From: MPNP01 sp963668325
Lineage (GTDB): Bacteria > Pseudomonadota > Alphaproteobacteria > Rhodobacterales > Rhodobacteraceae
DNA length: 64,000 bases
Direction of reading: 5' to 3'
Assembly: GCA_963668325.1 (NCBI GenBank)
Contig: OY764222.1
Coordinates: 2,728,001 to 2,792,000, forward strand
Part shown: positions 55,967 to 64,000 of the stretch, one piece after another
Numbering within the stretch: the stretch's first letter is position 1
How the letters are laid out: each line of letters begins with the position of its first letter
Notes under the pieces: generated by a model
The model's input: only the letters and a program-made list of their open reading frames with translations
The model's database searches: none
Told to the model about the DNA's origin: nothing
Made by a program: the position numbers and the translations under genes

Positions 55967-56959
55967 TTAATTTCCTAAGGCCTGGTCCGTGATTGAATGG
56001 GTCCAAGCACCCTCAGGAGCAGCCGTAATTACCGGATCTGATCCACCAGCCAAAAGGGTGGCAACGGTTCTTTCATAATCTTGGGGATCCAAGGAACCAT
56101 TTGAACCAGCCGTCAATTTGGCAATCTCCCCCATCATCCGCTTCTGATGTACCTCGGTCTGAGCTCCGGTAGCATCATTGTCAAGGACGATTTCCGCAGC
56201 TTCATCAGGATTGTCCTCAGCATATTTCCATCCCTTCATGGAAGCTCTGACAAAGCGAACCATCTTGTCAGCAAAAGCAGGATCATTCAGGTTATCTTCC
56301 ATGACATAAAGTCCATCCTCCAGCGTGGCTACACCCTGATCTTCATATTTAAAGGTAACCAAATCATCAGGAGAAATGCCTGCATCCACAACCTGCCAAT
56401 ATTCATTGTAGGTCATTGTCGAAATACAATCTGCCTGTTTTTGCAGAAGCGGATCAACGTTAAATCCTTGTTTGAGGACAGTTACCCCCTCGTCGCCACC
56501 ATCGGTAGAAATTCCCAACTGGCTCATCCAACTCAAGAAAGGATATTCATTGCCAAAGAACCAAACACCGAGAGTTCGTCCGGGAAAGTCATCCGGGGAA
56601 GCCACACCAGATTCTTTCAGACAGGTTAACATCATGCCTGAGGATTTGAATGGTTGGGCGATATTTACCAATGGGAGACCTTTTTCCCGACTGGCTAGTG
56701 CCGAGGGCATCCATTCAATAATCACATCAGCCCCGCCACCTGCGATTACTTGGGGAGGAGCAATATCAGGTCCACCGGCATTAATTTCTACATCAAGCCC
56801 TTCCTCATCATAGAATCCTTTATCCAGAGCAACGTAATATCCAGCAAATTGAGCCTGGGTGACCCACTTCAATTGAAGAGTTACCTTATCGGCAGCCTGG
56901 GCAGTGAATGCCAAAGAGCCGAATAGAGCGACCAAAGTCGATAATAATTTAAACTTCAT
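55967..56959 (-). CDS. NMT1/THI5-type ABC substrate-binding protein
   Basis: 330 residues. A textbook ribosome-binding site (AAGGAG, 7 bases before ATG 56959) decides the start; a longer frame to 56998 is less likely. Signal peptide residues ~1-22 (cleavage after AQA). The NMT1 fold starts with VTLQLKWVTQAQFAGYYVALDKGFY, typical of binding proteins for pyrimidine-like thiamine precursors. As first gene of the pre operon it should bind a pyrimidine, hydantoin or related amide. The exact ligand is inferred. Confidence 0.88.
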   Translation of the reverse strand: MKFKLLSTLVALFGSLAFTAQAADKVTLQLKWVTQAQFAGYYVALDKGFYDEEGLDVEINAGGPDIAPPQVIAGGGADVIIEWMPSALASREKGLPLVNIAQPFKSSGMMLTCLKESGVASPDDFPGRTLGVWFFGNEYPFLSWMSQLGISTDGGDEGVTVLKQGFNVDPLLQKQADCISTMTYNEYWQVVDAGISPDDLVTFKYEDQGVATLEDGLYVMEDNLNDPAFADKMVRFVRASMKGWKYAEDNPDEAAEIVLDNDATGAQTEVHQKRMMGEIAKLTAGSNGSLDPQDYERTVATLLAGGSDPVITAAPEGAWTHSITDQALGN

Positions 56960-57121
56960 AATTTCTCCTTTCCAATAAACAGGACTATGTAAACTCATCG
57001 CCTACTTCACCCTGCCAATTAATCAACAAAATCGAATACTTCTCGAATTGCCATTTTTTAGGTCAGAAACCCAAAATAATTTTTCGATTATACTTTGTTT
57101 GAGAATAATCAGTAAAAAAAA

Positions 57122-58504
57122 TTATGCTGCTTGTACCTTGTTTTGGCTGTTGTTCTTAGTCAATCTGTTGGCCAGTTCTTCTGAAACCAAAAAGGCCAGT
57201 TCCAAAGCCTGTGAGGAATTCAGACGCGGGTCGCAAGCCGTGTGATAGCGATCTCCTAGGTCCTCATCAGAAATTGCACTCAAACCACCGGTACATTCAG
57301 TAACGTCCTTGCCAGTCATTTCAAAATGAACTCCTCCCGGAATTGTTCCCTCCTGGTGATGGACTTCAAAAAATTGCCGTACTTCACCCAAAACATTTTC
57401 AAATCTTCTGGTTTTGTAACCACTTGAAGACTTTTCAGTGTTCCCATGCATGGGGTCACAGGACCAGATAACCTTGGCATCAACTTCCTTGACTGCCTGT
57501 ATAAGGGTGGGCAGGTAATCCCCAACTTTGTTATTCCCGAAACGAGCAATCAAAGTAATCCTCCCCGGTAAATTTTCGGGATTAAGTTTTTCCAAAAGAA
57601 TTTTCAGGTCATCAGGAGAACTGCTTGGACCACACTTTATGCCCAATGGATTATTTACTCCACTGCAAAATTCTACATGTGCACCATCAGGTTGCCGTGT
57701 ACGATCTCCAATCCAGATGAAATGACCGGACCCAGCAATCGTATCACCAGTCAATGAATCCACTCGACTGAGAGCTTCCTCATATTCCAGCAACAAGGCC
57801 TCATGACTTGTATAAAAATCAACCTGCTTTAGTGTATTCAATTTCTCGGCACTAACCCCGGCTGCTTCCATAAACTCCAAGGCCTCAGTAATTTTGGATG
57901 CGATATAGTGGTACTTTTCGGTTTCACTATTCTCCGTGTATTCAAGTGTCCAGGAATTAACGCGTTTGATATCTGCAAAACCACCATGACTGAATGCTCT
58001 GAGCAAATTAAGTGTTGCAGCAGACTGCGAATATGCCTGTAGCATCCTGTTTGGGTCGGGTACCCTAGAGGTTTCGTTGAATTCAATATCATTGATCATG
58101 TCACCCCGATAACTGGGAAGCTCTACTCCATCAATATTTTCAACAGGTGATGATCTGGGTTTGGCAAACTGCCCAGCCATCCGACCAATCTTTACGACCG
58201 GGCATTTGGCACCGAAGGTAAGGACAACAGCCATTTGCAGGAGTACCCTAAATGTATCCCTTATGGAATCAGCATTATATTCCTGGAAACTTTCAGCACA
58301 GTCGCCACCTTGCAGCAAAAAGGCTTTGCCTTCGCATACTTGGGCAAGTTGCCTTCTTAATTGTCTAACTTCTCCGGCAAATACCAAGGGGGGACTCATT
58401 GAGAGGTGGTTCTCTACACCAACTAGCTTTTCCTGGTCAGGATAATCGGGCATTTGTATCCGAGGTTTATTTCTCCATCCGGATTTGGTCCAATCCCCAG
58501 TCAT
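57122..58504 (-). CDS. Class II 3-deoxy-7-phosphoheptulonate synthase
   Basis: First step of the shikimate pathway, joining phosphoenolpyruvate and erythrose 4-phosphate. 460 residues of the plant/alphaproteobacterial class II type. Motifs include FLLQGGDCAESFQEY, GRMAGQFAKPRS, SCDPMHGNT and the C-terminal DPRLNSSQALELAF. A GGAG ribosome-binding site precedes ATG 58504. It stands alone between the pyrimidine operon and the sugar dehydrogenase. Confidence 0.95.
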   Translation of the reverse strand: MTGDWTKSGWRNKPRIQMPDYPDQEKLVGVENHLSMSPPLVFAGEVRQLRRQLAQVCEGKAFLLQGGDCAESFQEYNADSIRDTFRVLLQMAVVLTFGAKCPVVKIGRMAGQFAKPRSSPVENIDGVELPSYRGDMINDIEFNETSRVPDPNRMLQAYSQSAATLNLLRAFSHGGFADIKRVNSWTLEYTENSETEKYHYIASKITEALEFMEAAGVSAEKLNTLKQVDFYTSHEALLLEYEEALSRVDSLTGDTIAGSGHFIWIGDRTRQPDGAHVEFCSGVNNPLGIKCGPSSSPDDLKILLEKLNPENLPGRITLIARFGNNKVGDYLPTLIQAVKEVDAKVIWSCDPMHGNTEKSSSGYKTRRFENVLGEVRQFFEVHHQEGTIPGGVHFEMTGKDVTECTGGLSAISDEDLGDRYHTACDPRLNSSQALELAFLVSEELANRLTKNNSQNKVQAA

Positions 58505-58665
58505 TATTTCTCTCCATCAATTGATAATATTCTAGATATAATTCAGTAAGAACTAATATCCAGACTGCAAAATTGCATAAATCCTTTCAAGGTTTGATAT
58601 GGCCGAGATACCAAACTGAATTTTTTCTATTGGTGTGCTCCTGTTCTAAATTCCCAACCCAAATA

Positions 58666-59841
58666 CTATTGGGTATTGTAGCTGCAGGTTTCCCCCGCGG
58701 CAGAATAATTCTCTGGAAGCAACCTGTAAACACTACCCCGATCCTCAGATATGAACCAAACGGAACCATCCGGTGCTTCCCTCACATCCCTTACCCGTTT
58801 GGTTTCAGGTAGGATTATCTGTTCAACTTCCCGGTAATCAGCACCAGGATCAATTCTTGAAATGTAATCAAATTTCAGGGATCCCACAAAAATATGACCT
58901 CTCCATTCCGGCCATAGTTTGCCGGAATAAACCATGAGTCCAGATGGTGCTATTGATGGATCCCAATAGAACTTAGGCTGTTCCATTCCTTCATTCTTTG
59001 TACCAACCCCTATCCTTTGCCCTGAGTAATGCGTTCCATAACCTATGACTGGCCATCCGTAGTTTTTTCCCCGTAAAACAAGATTAACTTCATCTCCGCC
59101 CCTGGGGCCATGTTCAGAAATCACGAGATTTCCATCCAGATCCAAATCAGCCCCTTGAGGATTACGATGACCATAAGTCCAAATTTCAGGTAAGGCACCC
59201 GCCCTATTCACAAAGGGGTTGTCCTCTGGAATGGAGCCGTCAGGATTTATCCTTACCACCGTTCCATGATGCGAACCCAGGTCCTGCGAAGATTCCCTTT
59301 CGCCCCTTTCCCCTAAGGTTATGAATAAAGTACCATCGGAATTCTCCACAATCCTCGAGCCAAAATGGCGGTCGCCTTTGTTACCTGGAACCATTTCAAA
59401 AATTTCAGCGACATTCTGGAGTTCCTTGTTATTGCTTGCGAGTATTCCTCTACTAACCGAAGTTCCTATCAATCTGTTCTGGTTATTTGCCGAATAGGAA
59501 AGGAATATTTCCTTGGTATTGTTGAAGTCTCCTGCTACTACAACATCAAGCAAACCTCCCTGCCCTTCGGAATAGATCTTCAAGCTGTGTGAAATCTTGG
59601 TTTTCTTGCCATTAATGTCAAAATGTAAAAGGTTGCCCCTCCTTTCGGTAATCAACAATTCACAGCCAGGTAGAAAAGCGATACTCCACGGTACCTTTAA
59701 TTTTGCTACCACTCTATCAACATTTACCGCTCCCGAATCCAACTGATACACGGCACCTTGTGCTGATTGCCAACTCCAGACAAGGAATAAAACTGTTAAG
59801 ATAGCAAGACTGGATATCCTGCACCGAATAAAATTGTTCAA
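58666..59841 (-). CDS. PQQ-dependent sugar dehydrogenase family protein (YliI-like), secreted
   Basis: 391 residues with a signal peptide (hydrophobic residues ~10-24, cleavage after AQG) and a six-bladed soluble glucose-dehydrogenase-like beta propeller. Family blocks: PWSIAFLPG, GGLLDVVVAGDF, GSRIVENSDGTLFITLGERGE, YGHRNPQGADLD, EHGPRGGDEVNLV and FVGSLKFDYISRI. It would oxidise aldoses in the periplasm if PQQ is supplied. The TTG start overlaps the preceding FAD-GcvT gene stop (TTGA), so the two are coupled. Confidence 0.87.
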   Translation of the reverse strand: MNNFIRCRISSLAILTVLFLVWSWQSAQGAVYQLDSGAVNVDRVVAKLKVPWSIAFLPGCELLITERRGNLLHFDINGKKTKISHSLKIYSEGQGGLLDVVVAGDFNNTKEIFLSYSANNQNRLIGTSVSRGILASNNKELQNVAEIFEMVPGNKGDRHFGSRIVENSDGTLFITLGERGERESSQDLGSHHGTVVRINPDGSIPEDNPFVNRAGALPEIWTYGHRNPQGADLDLDGNLVISEHGPRGGDEVNLVLRGKNYGWPVIGYGTHYSGQRIGVGTKNEGMEQPKFYWDPSIAPSGLMVYSGKLWPEWRGHIFVGSLKFDYISRIDPGADYREVEQIILPETKRVRDVREAPDGSVWFISEDRGSVYRLLPENYSAAGETCSYNTQ

Positions 59842-62249
59842 CTTCTCATCCTCGTACCCATTGGATCATGGGGGGATGGCTCAATAACTTCTGCTGGGAA
59901 TTCCTCACTGATGATATGGGTTGACAGTTTGGTTCCAGGTTCTGAACATTCTGTTTCAACATAACCCATGGCCAAACTTTTTTGCAACGTATGGCCATAG
60001 CCTCCAGAAGTAACATAACCAACCCTTCTTGATTCACTCCAAATCGGCTCATACCCTGTGGCATCAGAATCCTTCGTTTTTATCTCTAAGGTTACCAACC
60101 TTCTTTTGGGCGTCCTCTTTGATTCCTCTAGAGCAGCCTCACGCCCGATAAAATCTCCCTTTTCAAAATCCATCCACCTGAACAAGCCAGCCTCTCCAGG
60201 GGTATATTCGTTACGGAATTCGGCACTCCAAATGCCAAAACTTTTTTCCAATCGCAAGGAACCCAGGGCATAAAACCCAACTTCACTACCCCCGACCTCA
60301 GAGCAGGCATCCTTAAGGATTTTATATAAGGATTGATGATCAATGGCTGAACAGCTTATTTCAAAACCTAGTTCACCTGTAACTGTAATTCTGGCGGTTT
60401 TTGTACTTATCAGACCAATATCAAGTGATTTCAGCCCCATAAAGGGTAATTTCTCATTTGAAACATCCTGGTCGGTAACGAGTTGAAGCAATTCGCGGGA
60501 TTTTGGGCCAAAAATGGCAAAACCCAAGGTAGAATCAGAAATATCTGAAATTTCAACATTCTTCCAATGGTTTTGGGCAAACCACCGCATGTGCCATTCC
60601 CGCAGGTAATAGCTTCCCATGATCCACCACTCATCCTTGTCCCAATTCAGCAGGACAAGATCCCCCATCAATCGACCAGAATTTGATAGTGCCGGTGCTA
60701 GGCGGCAACAACCTATTTCAGGTAATTTGCTGGCAAATATCCAGTTAAGCCACTCCTTGGCATTGGGTCCCGTGATCTTATACCTTGAATATCCGGAAAT
60801 ATCCAAAAGGCCAACCTGATTTCTTGCTGCAAAGCACTCTTTCGATACGATATCAAATGCATTGGATCTCCGCAGAGTTGGTACTTCCTCAAAATCCTGT
60901 GGTCCAAAATAGATTGGTACTTCCAAACCCCAACTCTCGCCCCACTTGGCTCCATTTTGACTCATTTCACTATAACTGGGAGATTTTTTGAGTGGGCGAC
61001 CACCCCATAGTTGTTCGTTAGGATAAGTCATAACAAACCTTCTGGAATAGAACTGACCTGTTGTCTGTTTTATGTATTCCCGATTGCTTGCAAACTTGCC
61101 ATATCTTCCTATGTCCATGGCCCAAGGGTCCGTTTCTGGCTCGCCGTGAATAATCCATTCAGCCAGAGTTTTTCCGACTCCACCTCCTTGTAAGAATCCT
61201 GCCATTACCCCACAAGCCAACCAGTAATTTGGAACTTCCCGTACCGGTCCCACAAGGGGATTTCCATCAGGAGAAAAGGTAAAGGCTCCATGTATCCACG
61301 TCTTTACCCCGACCCTACCCAATACGGGATATCTTTTGATAGCCCAGTCAAGTTCATCTGAGATCCTGTCTACATCAGGTTCAAATAATTCCATCCCATA
61401 ATCCCAGGGAGCACCATCCATACACCAATGTTCATGCTGGAGTTCATAAAATCCTACCAACATGCCATCCTGATCCCGACGAGAATAGGTGAAACCTTCA
61501 GGATCAACTGAGGCACAAATATTCATGCTTCCATTGGCCAATTCCGGGATAGATTCTGTAATAAAATAATGATGTTTAAGAGGCGAAACCGGTAGTTCCA
61601 ATCCTACCATCCTGCCAACCTGCTTGGCCCATAAACCGGCCGCATTGATTACATGCTCAGCAAAAATAGTACCCTTCTCGGTAACTACTTCCCAAGTACA
61701 GTCCGGTTTTTGGATTAATTCAATTACTCGGTTATTTTCAATGACATCTGCTCCCCTTTTCTTGGCTGCGGAAGCATATCCCCTAACAGTTCCAGTTGTA
61801 TCTACAAACCCTTCCCGATCTGTCCATAATCCACCGGCCACATCATCAACGTTCATAAATGGGTGCAGGTCTTTAATTTCTTCCCGAGTCATCAAGCGAG
61901 AATCTTCGATGCCTATTGTTTGAAAAATCCTGTATCTTGACAATAACCACTCCCACCGTTCCGGTGCACAGGCAATTGTGACTCCCCCTTCCATATGGTA
62001 ACCAATGGGTTCCTCAGATTCCTTTTCAATTTCATGGAGCAAATCAATCGTGTATGCTTGTAACGCTGCCATATTTGGATCCGCATTGATTGGATGAACA
62101 CCTCCTGCGGCATGCCATGAGGAACCGGCAGCAAGGACTGATCTTTCAACAAGACAACAATCACTCCAACCGAACTTGGCCAGGTGATATAACACTGAAG
62201 TTCCTACCACTCCTCCGCCGATCACTACTACCCTATAATTTTGCTTCAT
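59838..62249 (-). CDS. FAD-dependent dimethylglycine/sarcosine dehydrogenase-like protein with GcvT domain
   Basis: About 803 residues from ATG 62249, which puts the FAD motif VVVIGGGVVGTSVLYHLAKFG at the N-terminus. The N-terminal ~400 residues are a DAO oxidoreductase (AAGSSWHAAGGV; FSPDGNPLVGPV). A middle region (FAO_M) and then the tetrahydrofolate-binding GcvT domain follow (LDISGYSRYKITGPNAKEWLN ... YTPGEAGLFRWMDFEKGDFIG). This order is that of dimethylglycine and sarcosine dehydrogenases, which demethylate betaine breakdown products. The exact N-methyl substrate is not decidable. Confidence 0.9.
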   Translation of the reverse strand: MKQNYRVVVIGGGVVGTSVLYHLAKFGWSDCCLVERSVLAAGSSWHAAGGVHPINADPNMAALQAYTIDLLHEIEKESEEPIGYHMEGGVTIACAPERWEWLLSRYRIFQTIGIEDSRLMTREEIKDLHPFMNVDDVAGGLWTDREGFVDTTGTVRGYASAAKKRGADVIENNRVIELIQKPDCTWEVVTEKGTIFAEHVINAAGLWAKQVGRMVGLELPVSPLKHHYFITESIPELANGSMNICASVDPEGFTYSRRDQDGMLVGFYELQHEHWCMDGAPWDYGMELFEPDVDRISDELDWAIKRYPVLGRVGVKTWIHGAFTFSPDGNPLVGPVREVPNYWLACGVMAGFLQGGGVGKTLAEWIIHGEPETDPWAMDIGRYGKFASNREYIKQTTGQFYSRRFVMTYPNEQLWGGRPLKKSPSYSEMSQNGAKWGESWGLEVPIYFGPQDFEEVPTLRRSNAFDIVSKECFAARNQVGLLDISGYSRYKITGPNAKEWLNWIFASKLPEIGCCRLAPALSNSGRLMGDLVLLNWDKDEWWIMGSYYLREWHMRWFAQNHWKNVEISDISDSTLGFAIFGPKSRELLQLVTDQDVSNEKLPFMGLKSLDIGLISTKTARITVTGELGFEISCSAIDHQSLYKILKDACSEVGGSEVGFYALGSLRLEKSFGIWSAEFRNEYTPGEAGLFRWMDFEKGDFIGREAALEESKRTPKRRLVTLEIKTKDSDATGYEPIWSESRRVGYVTSGGYGHTLQKSLAMGYVETECSEPGTKLSTHIISEEFPAEVIEPSPHDPMGTRMRS

Positions 62250-62406
62250 TTGTATATGCCCACTAAACCTGAATATTATACTTCTCACCTTTCCTGATTA
62301 TGCTGCATAATTTCAACCTAAAACATTCCTGTTTAAAATTAATTGTGGATAATTTTTCACGACCTAAATTCTTGTTAGACAATATTCCAAACCAATCTTG
62401 GAAAAT

Positions 62407-63039
62407 ATGGACGACCAAACCAACCACAAATTGATCACAATTGTTATTCCTGCTGCTGGTCATTCCTCCAGGATGGGTGGTACGGATAAGCTTACCTTGC
62501 CCGTAAACAATTCCACTTTGCTTAGATCAACAGTTCAAAAGGCCTTGGCTTCATTAGCTGGAGAAGTTGTTGTGGTAATTAGAAAAACTCAACAAATAAG
62601 AATCAAGGAAATCAACGGTTTGGATGTTAAACTGGTTCACCCCAAAAGCAGGAAAAATGAAATGTCGGTTTCTGTTATATCCGGTTTGAATGCTTCTCAT
62701 GCTTCATCTGCTGGTATATTAATCCTTTTACCAGATATGCCCCTGGTAGAGACATCTGACATCAATTTACTTATTGATAAATTTCACCCTGAGAAGATAA
62801 TCAGGGCTAGTAATGCAAAGGGAGAACCTGGACACCCGGTTCTTTTTCCCAGAAGATTCTTTTCTGAAATCCACTTAACAACCGGCGATTATGGCCCAAG
62901 AGAAGTTATTGCCAATCACAAAAACGTGCTGGAGCTGGTAAAACTGGACAATGAAAGAGCCCTGGTAGATTTGGATACACCGGAAAGTTGGGCTCGTTGG
63001 TTATCTGACCATAACGGTGGTGCGGGCGAAGGGACTTGA
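62407..63039 (+). CDS. MobA/MocA-like nucleotidyltransferase
   Basis: About 210 residues of the NTP_transf_3 fold. N-terminal nucleotide site TIVIPAAGHSSRMGGTDKLTL, then ILILLPDMPLVETSDI and GEPGHPVLFPRRFFSEI. This is the pattern of MocA (molybdenum cofactor cytidylyltransferase) and related proteins that mature xanthine-dehydrogenase-type enzymes. I use ATG 62407; a TTG at 62398 is in frame. The last ~7 codons run into the 3' end of the tRNA-Leu gene on the other strand. Confidence 0.83.
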   Translation: MDDQTNHKLITIVIPAAGHSSRMGGTDKLTLPVNNSTLLRSTVQKALASLAGEVVVVIRKTQQIRIKEINGLDVKLVHPKSRKNEMSVSVISGLNASHASSAGILILLPDMPLVETSDINLLIDKFHPEKIIRASNAKGEPGHPVLFPRRFFSEIHLTTGDYGPREVIANHKNVLELVKLDNERALVDLDTPESWARWLSDHNGGAGEGT

Positions 63040-63308
63040 ACCCCCACTCCCTTCCGGGACACGGATTTTCTTACCAACTACAACTTTCGTTGCCCTTAAA
63101 AGGTTTGTGGTCTGGACTATCCCTTCACCCTAGCAAATCACCTTAGGTGCTGTCCGTCTAGTCTCTACACCTCCCCTAGTATCTAGGGTTTGGCTCGGGA
63201 TTACCATTTCAAAGGCTTCCCCGAATTTGAACAGTTCTACTTTTATGTTTCCAATGAAAGCACTCAAATCCTTAAGTCCGTTGCGTCTACCGATTCCGCC
63301 ACGCCCGC
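63018..63308 (-). tRNA. tRNA-Leu(UAA) interrupted by a group I intron
   Basis: The 5' exon is 63274-63308 (35 nt) and the 3' exon 63018-63069 (52 nt), with CCA encoded at 63018-63020. Joined, they form an 87-nt class II tRNA. The acceptor stem is GCGGGCG/CGCCCGC and the D arm contains AATCGGTAGAC. The anticodon stem is ACGGA/TCCGT around the loop CTTAAAA (anticodon TAA). The variable arm is TCCC/GGGA and the T loop TTCAAGT. The break falls after the first anticodon base (U34), exactly where cyanobacterial and plastid tRNA-Leu introns sit. Neither half alone is a tRNA. Confidence 0.95.
63070..63273 (-). ncRNA. Group I intron in tRNA-Leu(UAA), ~204 nt, no ORF
   Basis: P1 forms between 5' exon ACUU and intron GAGU across an 8-nt loop, with the required U-G pair at the splice site. 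The intron ends in G next to the 3' exon. Conserved core elements are readable in order: P (TTCGGGGAAGCC), Q (GGTAATCCCGAGCCAA), R (GTGTAGAGACTAGACGG) and S (AAGGGATAGTCCAG). Near the end is a P9 hairpin, CAACGAAAGUUG, with a GNRA loop. The elements closely match those I know from cyanobacterial tRNA-Leu introns (IC3-like). It is smaller than most of those and has no homing endonuclease, so it is probably self-splicing and vertically kept or moved with the tRNA. Confidence 0.93.
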
Positions 63309-63420
63309 ATCTATACCATTTGCAGTTATGGTCAATAACCTGAAAGGTTCATTAATGGTTTAATGGATAAATATTCAAGTGGTCTTGGGATTAATCACCA
63401 AAAAATCCCCTGATCAAGAA

Positions 63421-64000
63421 TTATTTCGGTAAGGAGGCTAGGCAAAAGCCCATTACGTGAGGGTAAACCAAATCCTTTCGCCCGAAGGCATATTTCTGTT
63501 CGATGGTTGTGGGCATGAGAATCTGAGGCGAGGCAAACCCAAGGTTTTGCAAATCTGATTCCAATTGCCCCTTATCCATTCTATTTATCCAGGGTTCACC
63601 TTTACTTTTAACAAAATTTTCACATCTCTCAGCCAATGTTTTCCATTCCTGTGGAATTTCCTCAATAGGAAGTAGAAAATCAAAAATGATGGCTGACCCA
63701 GGGGCTAGATGCTCTTTAACAAACGTTAAGGTGCTTAAAAAAGCGTCTCTATTAATATAGTAAGTCACCCCAAACCATGAAATGAGAGACTTTTTTGAAA
63801 AATCAAACTCATTTTTTCTTAATACATCCTCTAATGATTCGGTATTGAGATCCGCTGGGATGAATTTAACATGTGGAAGATTGTGTTTATTGATTTTGGC
63901 AAGTCTGACTTTTTTTTCTGCTTGAGTTACCTCAAGGTCAATTTCAAACACCTTGATACTGGTTGGAAAATCATCTTGATAGGCAAGACTATCATAACCG
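63421..64000 (-). CDS. SAM-dependent methyltransferase, leucine-carboxyl-methyltransferase family, 5'-truncated
   Basis: The frame is open to the window edge, so the N-terminus is missing; about 192 residues are visible. The start of the visible part (GYDSLAYQDDFPTSIKVFEID) and the next stretch VTQAEKKVRLAK with VKFIPADL are typical of the LCM/TIGR00027 family of methyltransferases, as is SLISWFGVTYYI. The substrate is unknown. A GTG at 63951 is internal to the conserved region and not the true start. Confidence 0.82.
   Translation of the reverse strand, partial: GYDSLAYQDDFPTSIKVFEIDLEVTQAEKKVRLAKINKHNLPHVKFIPADLNTESLEDVLRKNEFDFSKKSLISWFGVTYYINRDAFLSTLTFVKEHLAPGSAIIFDFLLPIEEIPQEWKTLAERCENFVKSKGEPWINRMDKGQLESDLQNLGFASPQILMPTTIEQKYAFGRKDLVYPHVMGFCLASLPK

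Noticed and set aside
63018..63308. Two unrelated tRNA fragments or a broken tRNA
   Set aside because: The two parts join into a perfect 87-nt tRNA-Leu and the spacer contains the full group I core, so an intron explains it.
1..64000. CRISPR arrays, rRNA genes, prophage modules
   Set aside because: No regularly spaced repeats, rRNA signatures or phage structural genes were seen on either strand.

Overview
The window reads as a chromosomal segment of an AT-rich alphaproteobacterium, probably an uncultured one. Several independent signs agree. Ribosomal protein S9 carries the acidic N-terminal extension seen in that class. UvrA has a CPVSGF zinc-finger variant. DAHP synthase is the class II type. 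There are glutamyl-Q-tRNA(Asp) synthetase, a DUF3553 protein, an olsB-olsA ornithine-lipid pair and a CtaA/Cox15 haem A synthase. The uvrA-ssb-gyrA and thioesterase-rplM-rpsI-argC neighbourhoods also fit. The taxonomy is inferred; no search was run.

Layout. 1-4.7 kb is a conflict or defence-type patch: a receiver-like protein cut by the window edge and an N6-adenine methylase/restriction-like gene broken at two G6 tracts. 4.8-18.7 kb is mostly housekeeping (uvrA, ssb, gyrA, gluQ, a NifU-like protein, a frameshifted ligA, mnmA), interrupted by an orphan VapB-like antitoxin with a stub of VapC. 18.7-30.1 kb holds a dipeptidase, an SRPBCC protein, an enoyl-CoA hydratase, ccmE-ccmF-ccmH, argC, murI, rpsI, rplM, a hotdog thioesterase and a GMC oxidoreductase. 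30.3-30.8 kb is a decayed transposase. 31.5-36.0 kb is a YtfQRT-YjfF-type sugar ABC operon. 36.3-45.6 kb mixes an enoyl-CoA hydratase, a Uma2 endonuclease, an M32 carboxypeptidase, ctaA, an RNA methyltransferase, gmk, a gamma-carbonic-anhydrase-like protein, DUF3553 and olsBA. At 45.8-47.4 kb lies a lone ATPase/nuclease-like gene.

47.8-57.0 kb is a complete minus-strand operon for uptake and reductive breakdown of pyrimidines or related cyclic amides: NMT1-type binding protein, PreT, PreA, dihydropyrimidinase/hydantoinase, N-carbamoyl amidohydrolase, ABC ATPase and two permeases. It is followed by class II DAHP synthase, a PQQ-type sugar dehydrogenase, a dimethylglycine/sarcosine dehydrogenase-like FAD-GcvT protein and a MocA-like nucleotidyltransferase.

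The most striking item is at 63.0-63.3 kb: a tRNA-Leu(UAA) gene split in its anticodon by a compact group I intron of about 204 nt without an ORF. Its conserved core elements resemble those of cyanobacterial and plastid tRNA-Leu introns.

Several genes carry single-base frame problems (ligA, murI start, the methylase twice). Some may be sequence errors. The methylase ones stand out because both fall in C6 (plus-strand) runs, while several other C6 runs in intact genes of this window are in frame.
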